A DNA stretch of 46,799 bases from Bacillota bacterium (GCA_029553165.1 JAKPCT010000011.1:1-46799); one strand, 5' to 3'; positions 33,691 to 42,414 are shown, numbered from the stretch's first letter. The notes: generated by a model not told the origin, from the sequence alone. A program made the numbers and translations.

Positions 33691-36083
33691 CCGGATAACT
33701 TGAAATTTTTCTCATTAAATAAAGCTAAACAAGCTTTAACTACTTTAGGATCATAGAAAATGCCTTGATTTTTGGTGATTTCATTTAAAGCGGCCTCGAT
33801 TCCTAAGGTTGGACGATAAGGTCGATGGGAAGCCATTGCCTCAATAACATCAGCTACCGCCAATATTTTTGCTTCCAACGTTATTGCCTCACCTTTTAAT
33901 TTAAATGGATAACCAGAACCATCCAAGCGTTCGTGGTGCTGTAAGACAATCTCGGCTAAAGGCCAGGGGAAATCGATATTTTTGAGGATATCGTAGGCAA
34001 CTTTAGGGTGATCCTTAATTAGAGCAAATTCGGTTTCTTTTAGTTTTCCGGGTTTGTTCAGGATCTCTACTGGGATTGAAATTTTGCCAAGGTCATGTAA
34101 GACTCCGGCCATCCGTACACTATCAACAATTTCCTGGGGTAGTTTCATCTCGGTGGCAATAGCTGCCGCTAAGGTTGCCACCCGGCTTTGATGACCGGCG
34201 GTATAGGGATCGCGTACCTCGATCGTCAATAGTAAAGTGCTGATGAAGCCTTCCATAGCCTTCTTAATCTCTTCCAAATTCTTAAAATGCAGCCGCATCT
34301 GTTGTGACGAGAGATATTTTTCCTGATTTTGAATCAGTTTGGTTAGAATTAGTCCTCGAAGTGAGCTGTTGATTATTCTTCGCAAAGTGCCATAAATATT
34401 ACTGTTTCGCAAATTGATCTCAAATCCAATAGTTCCGAAATGCTTCTCTGATAAGTAGAGAACCATAATTAAAAAGACATGTTGTTGTTGATCGTTTAAA
34501 ATAATTTCTGGAACCAAACCATCGAAGTAAAATGGCTTTTTGTTAATTTTGATACTTCCTTGATTATTATAACCAAAGGTCAATTTGAAGTTCCGATTGG
34601 AACTGCCTTTCTTGCGACGTTTTTCCGAAATATAACAAGCGGAGATACCCAGGTCCGGTAATCTGTGAGCTAATACTTCAACCAATTCGGGAACACTGGT
34701 GGTAAATAGCAATTCTTCACTGATAGAGCTTAATATTGAGTTACTTAGTAATGCTTCATGAAAAACCTTCTTTTCACGGGTCATACCTTTTTCGGCAATC
34801 ATGACTCGGACCTGATGTAACGCATCTTCCATCGTAAGTAAAGCTTTGAACTCGGTTATGAAGGGAAGAAGGTTACGCCGCAGTTCGGTTATGATATTTT
34901 GCCAGTAGAAGGTATACTGGTAAATTGGGTCAATACTTTGGAGAATTTGAAAACAGCGCTTAACAAATTCTTCTTGTTTTCCATCGAGAATTTCGCTGTA
35001 TAATGCATCGATCATTTTTTCAATAATATTTTGGAATTCACTTTTATTCTCTTCGATGAAAAAGGCAGGCAAACTATTAATGATGTTTAGTGCAATTCTA
35101 TCTTTGTTGTTAGTCAGAGTTGTTCGGAGCTCTTTTTGATTTTGAAGCGGGAGATCAGTAGCATGATTTAAATTAGTGTGAGAAAAACACCCGCATGATT
35201 CCCGCAACACCATCTTTGTAGGTACAAAGGCTTTTTGGGGAACTTCGTTTTTATTATTAATTAAATCAATAATTGTATCCATTGCTTTAACGCCAAGGTC
35301 ATAAAGTGGTTGTTCAACAGTTGTCAGTTGTGGGGAAGAGAAAGCGCTGACTTCCACATTATCAAAACCAACAACCGCAATATCATCAGGTACTTGAATA
35401 TTCTTTGAATTTAACTCATAAAGAGCGCCAATTGCCATTTCGTCGTTAGCTGCAACTACGACATCGATCTTTTTTTGGCGTAAAAGGAGTGTTCGCATCC
35501 CATCCATCCCAGAGATCGAAGTGTATTTTCCTTCAATTACCAAATCCGGATCCAGGTCAATATTAAACTCCGCCAGGGTATCTTTTAAAGTGTTATAACG
35601 AATATTGGAGTCCTGATTGTCCTTGGGGCCTGAGATAAAGGCAAAATTACGGTATTGATGGGCTTCGATCAAATGGATGATTAAGTCTCTAAAACCAGTA
35701 GTGTTATTGATTAGAATACTATGATAATTGGCAATATCATTAGCAATACTGACAATCGGAATAGGAGCAAATTGATCACAAAACTCCTGGATCTGTTCTT
35801 GATTGGCAAAGGCCCCAATGGCTGCAGTTAAAATGATTAGTCCATCGAACTCTTGATTGCTTACAAAATCAAACAGTTTATTACGGGCTGTTTCAAACTT
35901 GCGTTGGGAATGAATACAACCCCCTTCAATACAGTAAATGTTGATATTGTTGCGTCGAGCAACTTCAATTGCGCCAGCTAAAATCTTGATTTGGTATTCA
36001 TTTTCAAACCAGTCAACTAAGATCCCAATAGTTTTTGTCTTTTGGAAATTTGATTCATTGAATGGGTTAGTATTATCAGTCAT
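33687..36083 (-). CDS. LacI-type sensor fused to an HD-GYP c-di-GMP phosphodiesterase
   Basis: 798 residues, ATG 36083 after GAGGACGG. Residues of about 15-305 form a periplasmic-binding-type sugar sensor like the ligand domain of LacI regulators, but no helix-turn-helix precedes it and there is no signal peptide, so it senses inside the cell. It ends with ESCGCF, the usual junction in such fusions. A middle part (about 430-600) looks GAF-like. The C-terminal HD-GYP domain (about 630-795) has LHDLGK near residue 661, QHHERLDGSGYP near 716 and the following metal-site residues. It should hydrolyse c-di-GMP in response to a sugar or similar ligand; the ligand is unknown. Confidence 0.88.
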   Translation of the reverse strand: MTDNTNPFNESNFQKTKTIGILVDWFENEYQIKILAGAIEVARRNNINIYCIEGGCIHSQRKFETARNKLFDFVSNQEFDGLIILTAAIGAFANQEQIQEFCDQFAPIPIVSIANDIANYHSILINNTTGFRDLIIHLIEAHQYRNFAFISGPKDNQDSNIRYNTLKDTLAEFNIDLDPDLVIEGKYTSISGMDGMRTLLLRQKKIDVVVAANDEMAIGALYELNSKNIQVPDDIAVVGFDNVEVSAFSSPQLTTVEQPLYDLGVKAMDTIIDLINNKNEVPQKAFVPTKMVLRESCGCFSHTNLNHATDLPLQNQKELRTTLTNNKDRIALNIINSLPAFFIEENKSEFQNIIEKMIDALYSEILDGKQEEFVKRCFQILQSIDPIYQYTFYWQNIITELRRNLLPFITEFKALLTMEDALHQVRVMIAEKGMTREKKVFHEALLSNSILSSISEELLFTTSVPELVEVLAHRLPDLGISACYISEKRRKKGSSNRNFKLTFGYNNQGSIKINKKPFYFDGLVPEIILNDQQQHVFLIMVLYLSEKHFGTIGFEINLRNSNIYGTLRRIINSSLRGLILTKLIQNQEKYLSSQQMRLHFKNLEEIKKAMEGFISTLLLTIEVRDPYTAGHQSRVATLAAAIATEMKLPQEIVDSVRMAGVLHDLGKISIPVEILNKPGKLKETEFALIKDHPKVAYDILKNIDFPWPLAEIVLQHHERLDGSGYPFKLKGEAITLEAKILAVADVIEAMASHRPYRPTLGIEAALNEITKNQGIFYDPKVVKACLALFNEKNFKLSG

Positions 36084-36294
36084 TTATTCCGTCCTCGATA
36101 GGATTGATTATTTTAGCGGACTATTATAACAAATATATCGTCAATAAATAAAAAAAAATTTAGTAAAATCAAGGAGCAAGGAACTCTGGGAGGTTTTTGA
36201 ATTTAATTGGTATGCAATTTGGAGAAGATAACATTCCCCGAATTTGAATTGTTCCTAAATCACTTACTAACCAGAAATTACCTGAAAAATGTCA

Positions 36295-36324
36295 TTAACA
36301 TTAAGCTGTAATTTTTGTTATAAT
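36295..36324 (+). promoter_or_regulatory. Sigma-A promoter of umuDC
   Basis: TTAACA (36295-36300), 18 bases, TATAAT (36319-36324). The start would be near 36331, directly ahead of the LexA box. Confidence 0.65.
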
Positions 36325-36336
36325 AAAAGCAACAAC

Positions 36337-36350
36337 CGAACATAAGTTCG
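36337..36350. promoter_or_regulatory. LexA (SOS) box
   Basis: CGAACATAAGTTCG, a perfect CGAAC-N4-GTTCG palindrome as bound by Gram-positive LexA (Bacillus consensus CGAAC-N4-GTTYC/G). It overlaps the predicted transcription start of umuDC. Confidence 0.85.
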
Positions 36351-36372
36351 CAATGATGGAGTTGATTTTGAG

Positions 36373-36798
36373 ATGATGCTGGAATTTTTTGCGGTTGATA
36401 CGTTGTTAAAACTTGAACTTCAATATACCGGGCAGCAGATTACAGCTGGCTTCCCTTCGCCAGCGGAAGACTATTTGGAAACGAAGTTGGATTTGAATAA
36501 CTATTTAGTCAAAAACCCGAGTGCAACCTTTTATGGCAGGGTGAAGGGTTTTTCGATGAAGGACGCCGGGGTTGATGATGGCGATTTACTAATAATTGAT
36601 AAGTCACTTGGTTACCGCAATGGCGCTTTGGCAGTCTGTTTTATTAACGGTGAATTTACATTGAAGAAAATTAATACCGATCACGGTCGGTTACTGTTAA
36701 TGCCGGCCAACGAAGCCTATCAGCCGATTGAGGTTAAAGCAGAGGATGACTTTATGGTGTGGGGGATTGTCACCCATATAATCAAGAAGGTGTATTAA
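36373..36798 (+). CDS. umuD: UmuD-type self-cleaving SOS protein
   Basis: 141 residues from ATG 36373 (a second ATG follows at once). A LexA/signal-peptidase-fold protein that cleaves itself on RecA filaments, and whose processed form joins UmuC as DNA polymerase V. The cleavage bond A25-G26 lies in [14 protein letters not shown]. Catalytic Ser61 (VKGFSM) and Lys98 (FTLKKI) are each one position from the E. coli Ser60 and Lys97. No DNA-binding domain, so it is UmuD rather than LexA. The gap to umuC is one base, and a LexA box precedes it. Confidence 0.93.
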   Translation: MMLEFFAVDTLLKLELQYTGQQITAGFPSPAEDYLETKLDLNNYLVKNPSATFYGRVKGFSMKDAGVDDGDLLIIDKSLGYRNGALAVCFINGEFTLKKINTDHGRLLLMPANEAYQPIEVKAEDDFMVWGIVTHIIKKVY

Positions 36799-36799
36799 G

Positions 36800-38065
36800 A
36801 TGTTTGCATTGGTTGACTGTAATAATTTTTATGTCTCATGTGAGCGGGTCTTCAATCCCGGATTAATTAATAAACCGGTGGTAGTCCTTTCTAATAATGA
36901 CGGTTGCGTGGTTGCCCGTTCCAATGAAGCGAAACAGTTAGGGATCGGGATGGGCGAGCCGGCGTTTAAAATCAAAAAGCTTCTTCAGACTAATGAGGTA
37001 GCGGTCTTTTCGTCGAACTATCAACTGTATGGCGATATGTCACAACGGGTAATGGCTACTTTAGCGGAGTTTGTCCCGGAAATTGAAGTTTATTCGATTG
37101 ATGAGGCTTTTTTAAATCTGGCAGGAATGAAGGTGCAATTATCTGATTATGCTAAACTGATCCGGCAAACGGTTCATCGCAACACCGGGATCCCTGTCAG
37201 TGTCGGGATTGGTCCTACCAAAGTGTTAGCGAAGACGGCTAATTATTATGCCAAAAAAGTAGCGACCAATGAAGGTCTGTTTGTGATTACTAATAGTCAA
37301 GCGGAGATTGAAGCGGCCTTAGAGCAGTTTGATATTGGTGAAGTATGGGGAATTGGGCGGCAATCGGCTGCTTTTTTGAAATCCAACCAGGTTAAAACTG
37401 CTTTGGACTTCGTAAAGTTACCTGATGCTTGGGTCCGGAAGCATTTGACAGTTGTGGGATTGCGGATTAAGAAAGAGTTGGAGGGAGTTTCATGTTTGCC
37501 ACTGGATTTAGTAACTCCGGCCAAAAAAGCAATCTGCACCTCACGCTCTTTTGGAGAATTGCAGACAGAACTGGAGCCGATCAAAGCAGCCGTGGCTGAT
37601 TTTGCCTGGAAATGTGCTTATAAACTTCTGAAACAGCATACGTGCGCGAGGCTGGTGATTGTGTTCTTACAGACCAACCATTTTAGCAAGGAGGACCGGC
37701 AGTATTCACCGAACTTTATTTGTCCACTTCCAGTAGGGACCAATAGCGGTTTAGAGTTGGTCAAATATTCATTGTTCTCCTTGCAGCAGATTTATCAAGC
37801 AGGATTTCGCTATAAAAAAGCGGGTGTAATTGTCACCGATATTGTCCCGGAGGATCGGGTTCAGATGGCACTCTTTGATGCTGGCGGACAGGAGCGTCAT
37901 TCGCAAGTTATGCAGGTGCTGGACCAGATTAATTCCAAATACGGGGCTGATACTTTAAAAACAGCCATTCAAAGTTCACCGGGAGGTTGGAGACTGCGCC
38001 AAGAGCGCCTGTCGCCTTGTTACACTACCAGGTGGAGTGATATAATTACGGTAAAAGTAGAGTAA
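36800..38065 (+). CDS. umuC: DNA polymerase V catalytic subunit (Y-family)
   Basis: 421 residues, ATG 36800, one base after the umuD stop. A translesion polymerase. Catalytic acidic residues are visible in the N-terminal [16 protein letters not shown] (metal-site Asp) and in [12 protein letters not shown] (Asp-Glu pair). The palm/fingers, thumb ([13 protein letters not shown] with helix-hairpin-helix) and little-finger regions follow, and a C-terminal UmuC-specific part ends about residue 420. Length is typical of UmuC. The operon is SOS-controlled. A RAYT mobile element starts six bases after the stop codon. Confidence 0.95.
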   Translation: MFALVDCNNFYVSCERVFNPGLINKPVVVLSNNDGCVVARSNEAKQLGIGMGEPAFKIKKLLQTNEVAVFSSNYQLYGDMSQRVMATLAEFVPEIEVYSIDEAFLNLAGMKVQLSDYAKLIRQTVHRNTGIPVSVGIGPTKVLAKTANYYAKKVATNEGLFVITNSQAEIEAALEQFDIGEVWGIGRQSAAFLKSNQVKTALDFVKLPDAWVRKHLTVVGLRIKKELEGVSCLPLDLVTPAKKAICTSRSFGELQTELEPIKAAVADFAWKCAYKLLKQHTCARLVIVFLQTNHFSKEDRQYSPNFICPLPVGTNSGLELVKYSLFSLQQIYQAGFRYKKAGVIVTDIVPEDRVQMALFDAGGQERHSQVMQVLDQINSKYGADTLKTAIQSSPGGWRLRQERLSPCYTTRWSDIITVKVE

Positions 38066-38070
38066 AACCA

Positions 38071-38092
38071 GGGACGGTTCTTGAATTTACTG
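38071..38092 (+). repeat. Left terminal inverted repeat of the RAYT element
   Basis: Starts GGGACGGTTCT and ends TTTACTG. It pairs with the right end with two mismatches and with the solo end at 39451 with one mismatch. Confidence 0.8.
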
Positions 38093-38140
38093 GAAAATTA
38101 TGTTAAGATAAAAAGAAAAAGGTAGAAAAAGGAAGATGCC

Positions 38141-38956
38141 ATGTCAAGGTTAGCCAGGGTAAAAGGAGAATTTGAATCATACCATATCATACAGCGCGGT
38201 AATGAGAGAAAACCAATATTTTTGTCAGATGAAGACAGGATAAGGTTTTTGGAAACATTGGAGCGTATGAAGCAAAAGTATAACTTTATAGTTGAAGCAT
38301 ATTGTTTAATGGACAACCACATTCATTTATTAATAAACGATAATGGAAACGATATCTCTAAGATTATTAAAAGTATAAATGTCAGTTATGTATCTTATTT
38401 TAATAAAACCTACAAAAGAGTGGGGCATCTCTTTCAAGATCGTTTCAAGAGTGAAATTGTAAGCGATAACAGATATCATCTGGTTGTAAGTGCTTATATC
38501 CATAATAATCCGGTACAGGCAGGAATGGTGAAGTTGCCGGAGGAGTATCAATGGAGCAGTTTTAATGCGATTATCGGAAGAAAAACCAACAAACCAGATC
38601 TTGTTGACCGTAAAAGGATTTTAAGTTTATTTTCCGATGATTTACAGCTTGCTGCTCGGGAGTATTATGATTATGTAAATCAATATGAACCGAAGAAAGG
38701 GATTCTTGATATTGAGGAAGACCAATTTACAAAGTCAGATCCTGATTATATTATTTCATATGAAGAAGCTGAAAGAATGTTGTATAATGAACTTAAAAAG
38801 AGGGGCAAAGCGATTATTGCATTAAAAAGTGACAGGGAATTGCGCCAAGAGATTGTCAAAACCATGAGGCAAAATTCTTCCTTGACACTTAAAGAGATAG
38901 GAAGGTTATGCGGGGGCCTGTCACAAGCAATGGTCTGGAAGATTTTGAATCAGTAA
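38141..38956 (+). CDS. REP-associated tyrosine (Y1) transposase
   Basis: 271 residues, ATG 38141 after GGAAG. An HUH single-strand endonuclease. The metal-binding HUH motif is in DNHIHLL (about residues 58-64) and the catalytic Tyr in AYIHNNPVQAG (about residue 119). A C-terminal extension with a helix-turn-helix like segment (LTLKEIGRLCGGLSQAMVWK) is typical of the larger RAYT group. The stop codon lies within the right terminal repeat. The gene is intact, so the element could be active or domesticated. Confidence 0.9.
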   Translation: MSRLARVKGEFESYHIIQRGNERKPIFLSDEDRIRFLETLERMKQKYNFIVEAYCLMDNHIHLLINDNGNDISKIIKSINVSYVSYFNKTYKRVGHLFQDRFKSEIVSDNRYHLVVSAYIHNNPVQAGMVKLPEEYQWSSFNAIIGRKTNKPDLVDRKRILSLFSDDLQLAAREYYDYVNQYEPKKGILDIEEDQFTKSDPDYIISYEEAERMLYNELKKRGKAIIALKSDRELRQEIVKTMRQNSSLTLKEIGRLCGGLSQAMVWKILNQ

Positions 38957-38972
38957 ATTTGAGAACCGTCCC
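38951..38972 (-). repeat. Right terminal inverted repeat of the RAYT element
   Basis: Starts CAGTAAATTT and ends ACCGTCCC. It overlaps the end of the transposase gene, including its stop codon. Confidence 0.8.
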
Positions 38973-38985
38973 CGGAGGAACTTTG

Positions 38986-39397
38986 ATGAAAAATGCTTTG
39001 CTTGTTATTGAAGGTGAAAATATTGAAGAGATAGTCGACTTTGTAATTGAAACAATTGAAGAAGATTATTATCTGTTTAAATCCCAAGAAGTAACTGTAA
39101 TTGTCAAAGAAGAATGGCATTATCAGGTTGACAACGACCTGTATTTTTCATTTTGTTGCGGATAATCAGGTGAGGATTGAAGTGATAACTGGCGGAGGAA
39201 GAAATAGCTTTTTATTATCTGACTGGGGTGCCGAAAAAAGTGAAAACCGGCATTTTTTTCGGATTATTAAGCAAATTGTTGCTCAAAATAATTGGTCAAT
39301 TACCAAGGTGAATCCCCCGGAATTAGCGAAAAGTTTCATGGGTGATCAAATTAGAGATGGATTTGAAACCATCATTGATAAATTGACAGGGAGATAG
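38986..39397 (+). pseudogene. Small protein gene split by one frameshift
   Basis: ATG 38986 follows GGAGGAAC and starts MKNALLVIEGENIEEIVDF. The frame ends at 39165 with LYFSFCCG, but the next frame continues sensibly from the same point (ADNQVRIEVITGGGRNSFLL and FRIIKQIVAQNNW) to 39397. One extra T in the TTTT run near 39148 explains the break. The intact product would have about 137 residues. Not a family I recognise; no signal peptide or membrane segment. A sequencing error in a homopolymer would give the same picture. Confidence 0.65.
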
Positions 39398-39405
39398 GTA
39401 TATTA

Positions 39406-39474
39406 TTATGCGGGGGTCTGTTACAAACGGTGAACTAAATAGTTTTGAAACGGTAAATTCAAGAACCGTCCCCG
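39406..39474 (+). repeat. Solo right end of a RAYT element (decayed copy)
   Basis: Aligns gap-free with 38906-38974 (the transposase C-terminus plus right terminal repeat), exactly 500 bases downstream, with about 53 of 69 bases identical. In the transposase frame it reads LCGGLLQTVN then stops. It is thus a remnant of an older insertion, and it lies in frame at the 5' end of the SprT gene. Confidence 0.8.
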
Positions 39475-39491
39475 AATTTACTCAAAAGCGG

Positions 39492-40184
39492 ATGGCTGTG
39501 GCACAAGCGTTGCTGAGATTATCGACCAATATCAAGTCGACAGAGATCACCCAAATGTCCGCTTCGGACCTTAAACTCTTATTTGAACTTTATGATCAAA
39601 CCTTCTTTGGCGGTTATTTCCGGGACCACTTTAAGGGTACAGTAAAGTTTTCGCTTTCATCGCGGCTAACTAAAAGCGCCGGAAAGACCATCTGTCCCAA
39701 GAATATCGGGAAGCTTCCGCCTGAAAAAGTGGTGATCGAAATCCGAATTGGGACCAGTTTTTTCTTGAAGTACAATGCCATTGACACTAATAAGGAAGTT
39801 TGCGGTCTGCCGACCAATAACGCCTTGGAAGCTTTATTACTGGTATTTGAACATGAACTCTGCCATCTGATTGAGTTTATTACTTATCACCATTCCAGTT
39901 GTAGCAATAGACGGTTCCGGACAATTGCCGCTAATCTTTTTGGACATACCGGACGCTATCACAAACTACCGACCAGACAAGCGATTGTGCAAGCAAACTA
40001 TGGGCTGAAAATTGGTGATCAGGTAGCTTTTAATTATCATAATCAGACCAGATCTGGGATTCTCTATCGGATCAATCAAAGAGCTACGGTTATGGTGCCG
40101 GATCGTAATGGGGTTTATATTGATCAGGCAGGGAAGAGGTATACGAAGTTCTATGTCCCGGTTAAATATTTAAAACGCCTTTGA
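39492..40184 (+). CDS. SprT-like zinc metallopeptidase
   Basis: 230 residues from ATG 39492. The frame is open back to ATG 39408, but the first 28 codons come from the solo RAYT end and are probably not original, so the inner ATG is preferred. The zinc motif H121-E-L-C-H125 lies in FEHELCHLIEF. SprT features around it include LYDQTFFGGYF at the start and SAGKTICP. The C-terminal 60 residues (KIGDQVAFNYHNQTRSGILYRI) form a small beta-rich domain. SprT/Spartan proteins act on DNA-protein crosslinks or related substrates; the bacterial role is unsettled. Confidence 0.82.
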   Translation: MAVAQALLRLSTNIKSTEITQMSASDLKLLFELYDQTFFGGYFRDHFKGTVKFSLSSRLTKSAGKTICPKNIGKLPPEKVVIEIRIGTSFFLKYNAIDTNKEVCGLPTNNALEALLLVFEHELCHLIEFITYHHSSCSNRRFRTIAANLFGHTGRYHKLPTRQAIVQANYGLKIGDQVAFNYHNQTRSGILYRINQRATVMVPDRNGVYIDQAGKRYTKFYVPVKYLKRL

Positions 40185-40282
40185 TTGACAAGAATTTACC
40201 ATCATTTAACATTAATGCAATCACTCCTTAAACTACTCATGTTATACTACAGTTAGAGTAAGTGATGAGGAGGTGAACCAAG

Positions 40283-40414
40283 ATGCATTGCCCGGATTGC
40301 AATTCAAAAGTGATGAGTTTCCAGGAGTACTGCCAAAAATGCAGCGCTGAATTGAGAAAGAACAAAGAAAAATACAAAAACGTCAACCAGTATATTATTG
40401 TTGGCAAGTTTTGA
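40283..40414 (+). CDS. Zinc-ribbon microprotein, 43 residues
   Basis: ATG 40283 follows a near-perfect GAGGAGGTGAACC ribosome site. The peptide starts MHCPDCNSKVMSF and has a second pair CQKC, giving two CxxC knuckles of a zinc ribbon, followed by a Lys-rich tail. A hairpin with a long T run follows the stop. The strong ribosome site, the paired cysteines and the terminator together support a real gene. Function unknown; such ribbons bind nucleic acid or partner proteins. Confidence 0.65.
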   Translation: MHCPDCNSKVMSFQEYCQKCSAELRKNKEKYKNVNQYIIVGKF

Positions 40415-40438
40415 AGAGTAAAAAAGCTCTTTTTTTTT
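40414..40438 (+). terminator. Weak intrinsic terminator after the zinc-ribbon gene
   Basis: AAGAG (40414-40418) pairs with CTCTT (40427-40431), eight-base loop, then a run of T to 40438. Confidence 0.55.
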
Positions 40439-40529
40439 GTCTTTTTTTGGGGTGAAATTTTGGTGGTCATGTAGTGATAAAAGATGAAGAGCTGTTCAAA
40501 AATCACTTTGAAACAGCCCTTGGATTGGT

Positions 40530-40877
40530 TTAATAAGGTTGTTGGCTCTGGTAGTTTTGGAATTGCTGGCTGGCTTTCTGAATATCCTGTTGTTGAGCTG
40601 CTGTCAGCGCATACCAACCTTTTTTAAACATCAGATTAAACAGGTTTCTGGCGGCAACATGGCTTTCGTTTAAGACAGTGATTGCTGTTTGATAGAGAGT
40701 ATGGTTACTGGCCTCACGGACAAAGACATTAAAATTGTCAGTGATGTATTTTTCAGTAGCCAAGATATCATTGAGAAAATCGCGTTCATTCATCTCCGGA
40801 CCTTTAGTTTGTGGTAACTGGTTAGTCTGGGGATTTTTAATTTCATAAGGATTGGTTTGATTTTGGTTATTTTGCAC
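40530..40877 (-). CDS. CotF-like spore coat protein, second gene
   Basis: 115 residues from GTG 40877, eight bases after an AAAGGAGC site. The Asn/Gln/Pro-rich head is followed by a helical Coat-F domain (about residues 30-95) with the family pattern: ERDFLNDILATEKYITDNFN, then HVAARNLFNLMFKKGWY. Gln-rich tail. CotF-type proteins are found in spore coats, and many genomes of spore formers carry several. It is the second gene of a two-gene operon (14-base gap to the preceding coat gene). Confidence 0.85.
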   Translation of the reverse strand: MQNNQNQTNPYEIKNPQTNQLPQTKGPEMNERDFLNDILATEKYITDNFNVFVREASNHTLYQTAITVLNESHVAARNLFNLMFKKGWYALTAAQQQDIQKASQQFQNYQSQQPY

Positions 40878-40891
40878 CGTTTTTCGCTCCT

Positions 40892-41164
40892 TTACTGTAA
40901 ATATTCCTGGTTAGGATTTGATTGGACATACTGGAGAAGCTGGTTGTAATGGCGTTGGTGCATTTGCCCAACTTCATTGATTTGTTGCTTGATTTCGGGA
41001 TCCTGACACAACGACGCGTAGTGGCTGCATTTCTTCGTTGCCAATAGCTCCCAGGACATCGCATCCTTTAAGTACATCAGGTCTTTGGTAGTGATCACGT
41101 TAGGGGGTTGGTTCATACGGTTTTGGGGCTCGAAGATCCCCGTGTTTTGTTGGTTTTGATTCAT
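40892..41164 (-). CDS. CotF-like spore coat protein, first gene
   Basis: 90 residues, ATG 41164 after AAAGGAGGAATT. Same layout as its neighbour in short form: a Gln/Asn-rich head of about 25 residues, then one helical Coat-F-like hairpin with TTKDLMYLKDAMSWELLATK and MHQRHYNQLLQYV. Part of a two-gene coat operon, divergent from the dacF-like gene. Mother-cell sigma control is expected but no sigma box was clear. Confidence 0.85.
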   Translation of the reverse strand: MNQNQQNTGIFEPQNRMNQPPNVITTKDLMYLKDAMSWELLATKKCSHYASLCQDPEIKQQINEVGQMHQRHYNQLLQYVQSNPNQEYLQ

Positions 41165-41253
41165 TTTAATTCCTCCTTTGAGATTCTCATTTCTAGTCTT
41201 TCCATCTCATTATGTGGTATACTATATTTTTGTAATGAGGTGAATAAAAGATC

Positions 41254-42414
41254 ATGATCAGACGCTTACTACATCTTTTCCTGATAGTTTTGGGCTTCGT
41301 GGTTTTACTACTCGGTCAGTCACCGGTTAAGGCGGATTTAACAGTTGAGGCCAGATCCGCAATTTTACTCGAACCCTCCACCGGAAAAATCTTATTTACT
41401 CAAAACGAACATCAGCGGTTGCCTCCGGCAAGTATTACCAAGACGATGACGATGTTACTGGTTTTGGAGGCGATAGCTGAGGGAAAGCTAAATTGGAATG
41501 ACCCGGTCATCACTTCCAGAAATGCGGCCCGGATGGGTGGTTCGCAGATTTATCTTAAAGAAGGCGAGATTTTGACCGTCAAAGAGTTGTTTAAGGCGGT
41601 TGTGGTCAAGTCAGCCAATGATGCCAGCACAGCGCTTGCGGAACATTTGGCCGGTTCGACCGAGGCTTTTGTGGCCGCAATGAATCGGAAAGCCAAAGCA
41701 CTGGGATTGCAAAACACCAATTTTGTGAATGTAACTGGATTGCCTGCGCCTGACCACTATAGCTCAGCGTACGATCTGGCAATTATTTCGAGGGAATTGT
41801 TGCTTAAACATCCGGAAGTTTTGCAGTTTACGACGATTACAACTGATTACCTCCGCGATGGTCAATTTGTTTTAAAGAATACGAACGAATTAATAACGGT
41901 TTATTATGGAGCAGACGGTTTAAAAACGGGTTACACTCAAGAGGCATTATACTGTTTGGCGGCAACTGCCAAACGGAATGGATTCCGCTTGTTATCGGTG
42001 ATCTTGGGAGCCGAGACTAATGAAGCGCGGGTCAGTCAAAGTTGCCGTTTACTTGATTATGGATACCAGAATTATTGTTGGGAGACAATTTTTACTTCTA
42101 AAGCCGCAATTGGACGAGTATATATTAAACAAGCGCGATCAGAATATATACCTGTCAGGGTTAAAAGTGATTTTGGTGTCGTAGTTGCTAAGGCTCAAAA
42201 GGACGCCTTGAAAGTCAGGTATAATGTTCAAAAGGGATTGAGTTTTCCGCTTGCTACCGGTGCTTTGGTTGGGACTGCCAGCGTAATCCTTGAAGGCCAA
42301 GAGATTGCACAAACACCGATTTATTCTGTCGAGCCGGTTACGAAAGCTAACTGGTTCATAATTGGCTGGCGTTCGGTTCGGGATTTCTTCAGAGAACTTT
42401 TTGGGACTGACTGA
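41254..42414 (+). CDS. dacF: D-alanyl-D-alanine carboxypeptidase (PBP5 class)
   Basis: 386 residues, ATG 41254 with a GAGGTG site. It trims the terminal D-Ala of peptidoglycan side chains. A signal peptide covers about residues 1-28 (cleavage near VKA). The three active-site motifs are all present: S60-I-T-K63, S120-A-N122 and K224-T-G226. A beta-rich PBP5 C-terminal domain follows, and the amphipathic C-terminal end (WFIIGWRSVRDFFREL) anchors it to the membrane. The symbol is based on spore-gene surroundings; DacA or DacB type cannot be fully excluded. Confidence 0.88.
   Translation: MIRRLLHLFLIVLGFVVLLLGQSPVKADLTVEARSAILLEPSTGKILFTQNEHQRLPPASITKTMTMLLVLEAIAEGKLNWNDPVITSRNAARMGGSQIYLKEGEILTVKELFKAVVVKSANDASTALAEHLAGSTEAFVAAMNRKAKALGLQNTNFVNVTGLPAPDHYSSAYDLAIISRELLLKHPEVLQFTTITTDYLRDGQFVLKNTNELITVYYGADGLKTGYTQEALYCLAATAKRNGFRLLSVILGAETNEARVSQSCRLLDYGYQNYCWETIFTSKAAIGRVYIKQARSEYIPVRVKSDFGVVVAKAQKDALKVRYNVQKGLSFPLATGALVGTASVILEGQEIAQTPIYSVEPVTKANWFIIGWRSVRDFFRELFGTD

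Larger units (their letters stand above)
36084..36372. other. Divergent spacer between HD-GYP and umuD
   Basis: 289 bases with the umuD promoter and LexA box on the right. The left 200 bases show no gene or clear element. Confidence 0.6.
38071..38972 (+). mobile_element. RAYT element with 22-bp terminal inverted repeats
   Basis: The left end (38071-38092, GGGACGGTTCTTGAATTTAC plus TG) and the right end (38951-38972) are inverted copies with 20 of 22 bases matching. They enclose one Y1-type transposase gene. A third copy of the right end lies at 39451-39473. The motif GGGACGGTTCT is the kind of REP-like end often seen next to such transposases. The left end starts just after the umuC stop. 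Confidence 0.75.
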
